From: Roseovarius sp. A-2
GTDB lineage: Bacteria > Pseudomonadota > Alphaproteobacteria > Rhodobacterales > Rhodobacteraceae
Assembly (NCBI RefSeq): GCF_002072155.1
Contig: NZ_BDIY01000015.1
Coordinates: 1 to 64,000, forward strand
Length of the DNA: 64,000 bases
Reading direction: 5' to 3'
Shown in pieces: positions 58,048 through 64,000 of this stretch. A model generated the notes under the pieces. It was not told the origin of the DNA, ran no database searches, and saw nothing but the letters and a program-made list of their open reading frames with translations. Both the position numbers and the translations under genes were made by a program. Numbering within the stretch: position 1 is the stretch's first letter; each line of letters starts with the position of its first letter.

Positions 58048-58370
58048 CTACGTTACTTTCCTGCAGTAAAGCTCAAGGCGGTGGGTCACGATCTCATAGC
58101 CGTGATCCTTGGCAATCCGCCGCTGCAACCTTTCGATCTCTGCGGATACGAACTCTCTGATTTCGTCGGTCTCGACGTCAATCAGATGATCATGGTGCGG
58201 TCTCGATGCCAACTCGAACCGCATGACACCGCCATCGAAGGTATGAGTGCGCAGAAGGCCCTACTCCACGAGAGTGGACAGTGTCCGATATGTCGCGGCC
58301 TGACTGACGCTCGCATCTTCTTTTGTGCGTGCAAGGATTTGGTCTGCATCGGTGTGGCATTGCAAGAATT
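58048..58370 (-). pseudogene. Broken Fur-family regulator (Mur-like)
   Basis: Reading the minus strand gives a Fur-like sequence: SVSQAATYRTLSTLVE, a TAG stop at 58261-58263, then GLLRTHTFDGGVMRFELA, HHDHLIDVETDEI, and IERLQRRIAKDHGYEI to the end at 58048. No start codon is found before another in-frame stop at the N-terminal side. The family's metal-site pieces (HHDH) are still readable. It stands where a manganese-uptake regulator (Mur) would be expected, beside the importer genes. Confidence 0.7.
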
Positions 58371-58387
58371 TTGCGAGTGCCTCGCAA
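58371..58387. promoter_or_regulatory. Palindromic operator upstream of the metal importer
   Basis: TTGCGAGTGCCTCGCAA is a perfect 7-bp-arm palindrome, with related TTGC/GCAA half-sites at 58360-58365 and 58400-58414. It lies about 90 bases before the importer start and is likely a Fur-superfamily (Mur/Irr) operator. Confidence 0.5.
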
Positions 58388-58473
58388 TATCATTGACTCT
58401 GCAAGTAATTCGCAATAGCAATCAGAAAATCACACGCCCGAGGCACGGTTAGTATCCCGAAGGAGACAACATC

Positions 58474-59430
58474 ATGAATTTTACCAAGAGAACATTAATG
58501 GTGGCAGCGGCGGCTTTTGCTATGGCCTTGCCTGCGGCCGGTGCATGGGCACAAGAGCGCATGGATATCGTAGCCACGACCGGTATGATCGGTGATGCGG
58601 CGCGCCAGGTCGGTGGCGACTTGGTAGAAGTTCGCGCTCTGATGGGGCCGGGCGTTGACCCGCACGCTTACCGTCAGACACGCACCGACATTGTGGCGCT
58701 GGCGAACGCGGATCTGGTACTGTGGCACGGTCTCTATCTCGAAGCACAGATGGAAGATTTCATGCGCGGCCTTGAAGAGGGCGGGAATGTAGTTGCCGTG
58801 GCAGAGAGCCTTCCGCGTAATCTTCTGATCGGAAACGAGGATTATGATGACAAGTTCGACCCCCACGTCTGGATGAACCCCAACCTCTGGAGCCGCGTCG
58901 TTCTGAACGTGCGCGATGCCATGATCGAGGCTCAGCCCGAAAACGAGGAGATCTTCCGCGCCAACACTGAAACGCACCTCGCCGAACTGGAAGAACTGGC
59001 ACAATACACCACGCAGGTTTTGTCCTCTGTTCCCGCTGAAAGCCGCGTTTTGTTGTCTGCTCATGATGCGTTCAACTATTTCGGCAACGCCTATGGGTTT
59101 GAAGTGATCGGTATTCAGGGTATTTCCACTGAAAGCGAAGCCGGATTGCAGCGTATCGCCGAACTGGTCGACATGTTGGTTGATCGCGATGTTCGGGCGG
59201 TTTTCGTCGAAAGCTCGGTTTCGGATCGCAACATCCGCGCGCTGATCGAAGGTGCTGCGGCGGAAGGGCATGAAGTTGTCATCGGCGGCACTCTGTTTTC
59301 TGACGCGATGGGCGAGGATGGCACATATGAGGGCACATATGTCGGTATGATCGACCATAACACCACTGTGATTTCTCGTGCTCTTGGTGGTGAAGCACCT
59401 GAGCGCGGCATGTCCGAACTCCTGAATTGA
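58474..59430 (+). CDS. sitA: Mn/Zn/Fe ABC transporter, periplasmic binding protein (SitA/MntA-like)
   Basis: This 318-residue cluster A-I metal-binding protein has a signal peptide ending near AWAQ. The metal ligands are expected at the histidine in DPHAY, the histidine in DPHVWMNP, the glutamate in VFVESSVSDRN and the aspartate of MIDHNT. It lacks the histidine-rich loop typical of zinc ZnuA, which favours manganese or iron. AAGGAG precedes the ATG. It is the first gene of a four-gene transport operon. Confidence 0.9.
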   Translation: MNFTKRTLMVAAAAFAMALPAAGAWAQERMDIVATTGMIGDAARQVGGDLVEVRALMGPGVDPHAYRQTRTDIVALANADLVLWHGLYLEAQMEDFMRGLEEGGNVVAVAESLPRNLLIGNEDYDDKFDPHVWMNPNLWSRVVLNVRDAMIEAQPENEEIFRANTETHLAELEELAQYTTQVLSSVPAESRVLLSAHDAFNYFGNAYGFEVIGIQGISTESEAGLQRIAELVDMLVDRDVRAVFVESSVSDRNIRALIEGAAAEGHEVVIGGTLFSDAMGEDGTYEGTYVGMIDHNTTVISRALGGEAPERGMSELLN

Positions 59431-60260
59431 TGGAACCCAGAATGACACGCGTAGCCGCAACTATCGCGGCGCAGGACGGTCGGGCAATTAGCCCGGCCGC
59501 AGCTGCGTCTGACTGTCCGCTCACATTGCAGGGCATTACCGTTTCTTACGGAGAAAAACCGGCCGTCTTTTCGGTAGACGCCGCGTTCCCCGCCAATGCG
59601 ATGACTGCCATCATCGGGCCGAACGGCGCGGGGAAATCAACGATGCTCAAGGCCGCGCTTGGAGTGATCCCGCGCCTCTCTGGTGAGGTGTCTGTCTTTG
59701 GGGTGCCCATCGAACAGGCCCGTGACCGCATTGCCTATGTGCCACAACGCGCCAGTGTGGACTGGGATTTTCCGACCACCGTGATCGACGTGGTCCAGAT
59801 GGGGCTTTACCGCAAGGTCGGGCTGATCGGGCGGTTGTCGGGGGCGATGACGGCGCAGGCCAAAGAATGTCTGGACCGTGTCGGCATGGCTGACTTTGCA
59901 CACCGGCAGATCGGTCAGCTTTCGGGTGGCCAACAGCAGCGGGTGTTCCTTGCGCGTGCCTTGGCGCAGGATGCTGATCTATACCTGTTGGACGAACCTT
60001 TTGCCGGTGTTGATGCCGCCACCGAGCGCGCGATCATTGATGTGCTGAAGCTATTGAAATCCAACGGCAAGGCTGTGGTCGCGGTGCATCACGATCTCTC
60101 AACCGTACGCGATTACTTCGATCATGTGTTCTTGATCAACGTCCGGCGCGTGGCTGAAGGGCCGGTTGAGACGACGTTTACGACCGAGAACCTCAATGCC
60201 ACTTATGGCGGCAGACTTGGCGCCACGCATATGGCCGAGCTTGAGGGCGTGGCATCGTGA
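59430..60260 (+). CDS. sitB: Metal ABC transporter ATP-binding protein
   Basis: This is a 276-residue ATPase. Walker A is GPNGAGKST, the signature LSGGQQQRVFLARAL, and Walker B LYLLDEPFAGVD. The ATG at 59430 overlaps the sitA stop (TGATG); 59442 is an in-frame alternative. The first 25 residues precede the nucleotide-binding domain. It powers the two permeases that follow. Confidence 0.9.
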   Translation: MEPRMTRVAATIAAQDGRAISPAAAASDCPLTLQGITVSYGEKPAVFSVDAAFPANAMTAIIGPNGAGKSTMLKAALGVIPRLSGEVSVFGVPIEQARDRIAYVPQRASVDWDFPTTVIDVVQMGLYRKVGLIGRLSGAMTAQAKECLDRVGMADFAHRQIGQLSGGQQQRVFLARALAQDADLYLLDEPFAGVDAATERAIIDVLKLLKSNGKAVVAVHHDLSTVRDYFDHVFLINVRRVAEGPVETTFTTENLNATYGGRLGATHMAELEGVAS

Positions 60261-61474
60261 ACTCTTTCCTTGATGCTCTCTTGCTGAATGCTGGCTACAA
60301 TGCTGCTCTCGTCGCCATTGGCGCGGGGCTTTTGGGCTTTGCCGCAGGTTCATCTGGCACCTTCCTGTTTCTGCGTAAACGCGCACTTGTGTCGGATGCC
60401 ACGGCCCATGCGACCCTGCCCGGTGTGGGGATCGCGTTTATCATCATGGTGTCGATGGGGTATGACGGGCGCAACCTGATCGGGTTGTTGCTTGGCTCGG
60501 CGGTGACGGCGGCCATTGGTCTTGTGATTATTGAATGGATCGCACGCCGCACAAGATTGGCCGAAGATGCGGCCATCGGGGCGGTTCTGGGCACGTTCTT
60601 TGGTCTTGGGATTGTCTTGTTGACGATCATCCAAACCATGAGTTCCGGACGTCAGGCGGGGCTGGAGGGGTTCCTGCTTGGATCAACTGCGGGCATGCTC
60701 TTTCAGGATGCTGTCGTCATCGCGATTGGCGGGTCTTTGGCTGTTTTTGCGACTTGGCTGATGCGCCGCCCGATGACGCTGGTGGCGTTCGATGCGGAGT
60801 ATGCAGCCGCGATGGGATATAACGTGCGCCGGATTGACCTGTTGATGATGGGCCTTGTCATGGCCGTTACGGTTATTGGGTTGAAGCTTGTCGGATTGAT
60901 CCTGATTGTGGCGATGCTGATCATTCCACCCGTTACGGCGCGTTTCTGGACCGATCGCAGCGGCCGCGTGGTCTGGATCGCCGGTGTGGTCGGCGGTGCG
61001 TCAGGCTATATGGGGGCGGCACTCTCTGCATCAGCATCCGCTATGCCGACCGGGCCTATCATTGTGTTGATGGCGGCTGCGATTTTCCTGTTCTCTCTCA
61101 TTTTCGCCCCTGTGCGCGGAGTTGCCGCCGCTGTCATCCGGCACCACAGATTCCAGCGTCGGGTTCACCGCCGCCAAGGGTTGCTGTCACTGTCGCGCGA
61201 GGAGCCGATCCGCGAAAAGTTTACGTTACGCTTGTTGGAACGTGATGGCCTGATCCGGCCTGATGGTGTGCCAACCGACAAAGGGCGCGCGCAGGCGGCA
61301 AAGGTATCGCGTGATGAACGCCGTTGGGATGTTGCCCGCGAGGTACATCAGGACGCGGGGCTAACTGGTCGCTACGATGGGCTGACACCCATCGAAGAGG
61401 TCTTTACCTCCGATGAAATACAAGAATTCGACCGCAGGCTCGGCCCGCCGGTCGCCGTAGGAGGGCTGGCCTGA
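60257..61474 (+). CDS. sitC: Metal ABC transporter permease with extra C-terminal domain
   Basis: This is a 405-residue protein. The first 290 residues form a MntB/ZnuB-type permease with about eight spans. The last 110 are cytoplasmic, charged, and look like a winged helix or DtxR-like fold (REKFTLRLLERDGLIRPDG, then LTPIEEVFTSDEI). The GTG start overlaps the ATPase stop. Such tails occur in some alphaproteobacterial importers and could sense metal or bind the ATPase. Confidence 0.87.
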   Translation: MNSFLDALLLNAGYNAALVAIGAGLLGFAAGSSGTFLFLRKRALVSDATAHATLPGVGIAFIIMVSMGYDGRNLIGLLLGSAVTAAIGLVIIEWIARRTRLAEDAAIGAVLGTFFGLGIVLLTIIQTMSSGRQAGLEGFLLGSTAGMLFQDAVVIAIGGSLAVFATWLMRRPMTLVAFDAEYAAAMGYNVRRIDLLMMGLVMAVTVIGLKLVGLILIVAMLIIPPVTARFWTDRSGRVVWIAGVVGGASGYMGAALSASASAMPTGPIIVLMAAAIFLFSLIFAPVRGVAAAVIRHHRFQRRVHRRQGLLSLSREEPIREKFTLRLLERDGLIRPDGVPTDKGRAQAAKVSRDERRWDVAREVHQDAGLTGRYDGLTPIEEVFTSDEIQEFDRRLGPPVAVGGLA

Positions 61475-62406
61475 TGGGTGCTGATTTTGTTCAATTTTCA
61501 CTGGTGCCTATACTGATAGGCATTTTTGCATCTGTTGCCTGCGCCTTGCCCGGTAATTTTCTGATCCTGCGCCGTCAGGCGCTGATTGGGGATGCGATCA
61601 GCCATGTGGTGCTGCCGGGTATCATCGTGGCCTTCTTGATCACTGGAACAGTGGCTGCGATACCGATGATGTTGGGCGCGGCGGGGGCCGCAGTGGTCGC
61701 GGTGGTCCTGATCGAAGCGGTCAAACGTCTTGGCGGGATCGAGCCGGGTGCCGCGATGGGAGTGATTTTCACTACGCTCTTTGCGGGCGGTGTCTTGCTG
61801 CTCGAGCAGTCTGATACGTCAAAGGTCCATCTGGACGTCGAACATGCACTGATGGGCAATCTGGAATCGCTGATCTGGTTCAGGACGACGGGATGGGAGT
61901 CTGTTCTCGATCCGGTGGCATTGGCCAGCATACCGCATGAACTGCCTCGCATGGCCGCAGTTTGCGTGTTGATCATTGCGTTGGTTCTCACGTTCTGGCG
62001 GTGGCTCAAGATCGCCACTTTCGACGAAGGATTTGCCCAAGCTCTGGGCATCCCAGCCGGGGCGCTCGGCTTTGGTTTGGTGATCACTGCCGCAGTGGCC
62101 GCTGTCGCGGCATTTGACGCAGTCGGGTCGATCATCGTGATTGCGATGTTCATCTGCCCGCCCGCTGCAGCACGATTGATGACAAATCAGCTTGCAACGC
62201 AGGTCTGGTGGTCGGTTGGGTTCGCCATCCTGTCCGCTGTTCTAGGCTATGTGTTTGCGGGTTACGGACCGCTCTGGTTCGGTAGTCAGAACGCGGTGAG
62301 TGCGGCTGGCATGATCGCCACGGTCTCGGGCATCATTCTCGGGCTGGCGTGTCTATATGGGCCCCATCGGTCCCGTGTGGGCGTCGGGCGCGAGGAAACT
62401 GCCTAG
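61474..62406 (+). CDS. sitD: Metal ABC transporter permease
   Basis: This is a 310-residue MntB/ZnuB-type permease with about nine hydrophobic spans and no C-terminal extension. SHVVLPGIIVAFLITG near residue 46 and FDAVGSIIVIAMFICPPA are family motifs. It begins inside the stop of the preceding gene (TGATG) and is the last gene of the importer. Together with the sitC product it forms the channel. Confidence 0.9.
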   Translation: MGADFVQFSLVPILIGIFASVACALPGNFLILRRQALIGDAISHVVLPGIIVAFLITGTVAAIPMMLGAAGAAVVAVVLIEAVKRLGGIEPGAAMGVIFTTLFAGGVLLLEQSDTSKVHLDVEHALMGNLESLIWFRTTGWESVLDPVALASIPHELPRMAAVCVLIIALVLTFWRWLKIATFDEGFAQALGIPAGALGFGLVITAAVAAVAAFDAVGSIIVIAMFICPPAAARLMTNQLATQVWWSVGFAILSAVLGYVFAGYGPLWFGSQNAVSAAGMIATVSGIILGLACLYGPHRSRVGVGREETA

Positions 62407-62427
62407 GCCGTGACACTCAAGTCGGGA

Positions 62428-62688
62428 TCATTCGGTATGCGACGTTAGGCATCCCGAGTGATCTCGCAGCACCTCCAGAACACGACAGTCAGCGACGCGG
62501 CCTGCGCTGCATTTCTTCAGTAGAGTCAACTGCATTTTTTCGAAATTGAAGCGATCCCATCTTTTCGGATGGTTTTGCAGAGCGCCTCCGTCAGCGCGCT
62601 TATGAAACCACAGACCCTGCCCATCGCAGTGTTTCCCGGCTGGGAGAGACTTGAGTTTTACAACCGTGAATGCGTTCGGTTTTGCCAT
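62428..62688 (-). pseudogene. Fragment of a tyrosine integrase (DUF4102 N-terminus)
   Basis: The first 35 residues (MAKPNAFTVVKLKSL, then CDGQGLWFHKRADGG) match the DUF4102 N-terminal domain of P4-type phage integrases. After that the sequence is unrelated and ends at 62428. The catalytic domain is absent. It lies between the metal importer and the helicase gene and marks a former integration event. The rest of 62407-62917 shows no gene. Confidence 0.65.
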
Positions 62689-62917
62689 GATAATATCCTC
62701 TTTGAGATATACGTTCTGGCGTGACGCTACCCGGTTCATTCCGGGACGCCGTGACACCTTAACATGCCGATATTTATTGGGAATTTAATCCGGTGGCACT
62801 TAGTGAGAACGTATGACACAAAGAGAATACCCCTCCGGCGGGAGTATTTTGGGAACGATGAAATGCAAATGCGCTTCATCGTTCACCAAATACTCAAATA
62901 ACGCCGGTCCGCCCCTC

Positions 62918-64000
62918 TCAGAACGGCACGTCATCCGCGCCGGTGATGAAGCGGGCGACGACCTTCTTGATGCCGGCCTTCTCGAATTCGATTTCCAGCT
63001 TGTCACCCTCGATGCCGAGGATGGCCCCGTAGCCGAATTTCTGATGAAAGACGCGCTCGCCCACGGTGTGCGCGCTCAGCGCCTGAGCGTCGATCACCGG
63101 CGAGCGGGCCTCGGCCGGCTGGCTCATCTGGCGCGTGCCGCTGCGCGATTGCAGGCGGCGCCAGCCGGGGGAGTTGTAGACATTGGCCTGCGCCGCGCGG
63201 GTCTCAATCCCGGTTGAGGCCGCGCCGTAATTGCCACCGTAGAGGCCCGGCGGGGTGAGCACCTCGACATGCGCCTCGGGCAGCTCGTCGATGAAGCGCG
63301 AGGGCAGTTGCGATTGCCACTGGCCATAGACCCGGCGGTTGCCTGCAAAGGAGATGGTGCAGACCTCCTCGGCGCGGGTGATGCCGACATAAGCGAGGCG
63401 GCGTTCCTCCTCCAGCCCGCGCGTGCCGCTCTCGTCCATCGAGCGTTGCGAGGGGAAGAGCCCGTCCTCCCAGCCCGGAAGGAAAATGGCGGGAAATTCC
63501 AGCCCCTTGGCGGCGTGGAGCGTCATCAGGGTGATCTTCTCGCCCGCCTCTTCGGTCTCGTTATCCATGATCAGGCTGACATGTTCGAGAAAGCCTTGCA
63601 GGTTCTCGAACCCTTCCAGTGCCTTGACGAGTTCCTTGAGGTTTTCGAGGCGGCCCGGGGCCTCGGGCGTCTTGTCATTCTGCCACATGGTGGTGTAGCC
63701 GCTCTCATCGAGGATGATCTCGGCCAGTTCCATATGGGTGACGTCGTCGTCGCCGGTCATCCGGCCCCAGCGAGCGAGGCCCACGACAAGGTCGCGCAGG
63801 GCCGCCGCACCCTTGCCCTTGATCGCGCCCTGCTCGACCGCCAGCGCAGCACCATCGACCAGCGAGACGCCATTGTCGCGGGCGATGCGCTGGATGGTCT
63901 GCTGCGCCTTGTCGCCAAGGCCGCGCTTGGGGGTGTTGACGATCCGCTCAAACGCCAGATCGTCGGCGGGCGAGGTGACGAGGCGGAAATAGGCCATGGC
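62918..64000 (-). CDS. UvrD/PcrA-type DNA helicase II, C-terminal part
   Basis: This is a partial gene running past the right edge of the window. It shows the superfamily 1 motif V region, LMTLHAAKGLEFP, and motif VI, RRLAYVGITRAEE. A C-terminal tail that ends ITGADDVPF includes the conserved PcrA/UvrD Tudor-like domain (VFHQKFGYGAILGIEGDK). It would be the ATP-dependent helicase of nucleotide-excision and mismatch repair. Motifs I-IV lie outside the window. Confidence 0.93.
   Translation of the reverse strand, partial: AMAYFRLVTSPADDLAFERIVNTPKRGLGDKAQQTIQRIARDNGVSLVDGAALAVEQGAIKGKGAAALRDLVVGLARWGRMTGDDDVTHMELAEIILDESGYTTMWQNDKTPEAPGRLENLKELVKALEGFENLQGFLEHVSLIMDNETEEAGEKITLMTLHAAKGLEFPAIFLPGWEDGLFPSQRSMDESGTRGLEEERRLAYVGITRAEEVCTISFAGNRRVYGQWQSQLPSRFIDELPEAHVEVLTPPGLYGGNYGAASTGIETRAAQANVYNSPGWRRLQSRSGTRQMSQPAEARSPVIDAQALSAHTVGERVFHQKFGYGAILGIEGDKLEIEFEKAGIKKVVARFITGADDVPF

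Noticed and set aside
58261..58263. TAG within the Fur-like sequence as a recoded codon
   Set aside because: The gene also lacks a start and has another stop further upstream, so decay is simpler than recoding.
62719..62750. tRNA-like T-arm (CCCGG TTCATTC CGGG) as a tRNA or attachment site
   Set aside because: No acceptor, D or anticodon arms can be built around it; it is a simple bulged hairpin near the integrase fragment.

Overview
The window reads as chromosomal DNA of a high-GC alphaproteobacterium of the Roseobacter/Rhodobacteraceae type. Support comes from the complete beta-hydroxyaspartate cycle cluster, a Ugp transporter, TRAP transporters, a DUF1127 gene followed by CCUCCUCCC-loop small RNAs of the Rhodobacter CcsR kind, ThyX instead of ThyA, and many genes linked by ATGA or TGATG overlaps. 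No rRNA, tRNA or CRISPR array was recognised. The left end is cut in non-coding DNA. The right end is cut inside a uvrD/pcrA-type helicase gene.

Layout. 0.1-5.6 kb: bhcR diverging from bhcABCD (glyoxylate/glycine assimilation to oxaloacetate), with IclR-like operators and a terminator. 5.7-9.8 kb: ugpBAEC glycerol-3-phosphate ABC importer. 9.8-16.9 kb: housekeeping and small-enzyme genes (map, sfsA, CinA-like, GNAT, AhpD-like, OmpA-like, rhomboid, GFA, MFS). 17.2-20.7 kb: a defence insert with a HEPN-like protein and an NgoMIV-type restriction-modification pair, flanked by two diverged copies of one gene 3' end. 20.7-26.6 kb: imuA, aspartate aminotransferase, XRE regulator plus sdhE, MarR-type regulator, DUF1194, gloA, thyX. 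26.6-27.7 kb: an AT-rich reverse-transcriptase gene with a tiny overlapping membrane-protein gene and a foldable leader.

27.7-36.1 kb: an acid-sugar (threonate/erythronate-type) catabolic operon (otnI, otnC, otnK, ltnD) with a DctPQM TRAP importer and a LacI regulator, and two operator-like sites in the divergent promoter. 36.2-42.6 kb: aldo/keto reductase, inositol monophosphatase, XRE regulator, DUF2061 with a desaturase, DMT exporter, Nudix, DUF983. 42.8-44.9 kb: EF-hand protein, ECF sigma, likely anti-sigma and a CpxP-like periplasmic protein. 44.8-47.9 kb: metR/metF, a thioesterase, and a cobalamin riboswitch leading an 89-residue orphan. 47.9-48.4 kb: four CcsR-like hairpins behind a DUF1127 gene. 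48.7-55.4 kb: L,D-transpeptidase, DUF2235 hydrolase, PLP decarboxylase with Lrp regulator, and valS carrying an in-frame palindromic insertion.

55.5-62.9 kb: a manganese and oxidative-stress block of visibly lower GC: peroxiredoxin, Fe/Mn superoxide dismutase and a four-gene Mn/Zn/Fe ABC importer. It contains a truncated Irr-like gene, a broken Fur-family gene and a deleted IS5-family element, and ends near an integrase fragment. It looks like a decaying transferred island between valS and the helicase gene.

The parts most worth following up are the reverse transcriptase plus micro membrane protein, the riboswitch-controlled orphan, the CcsR array, the palindrome inside valS, and the duplicated gene ends around the restriction system.
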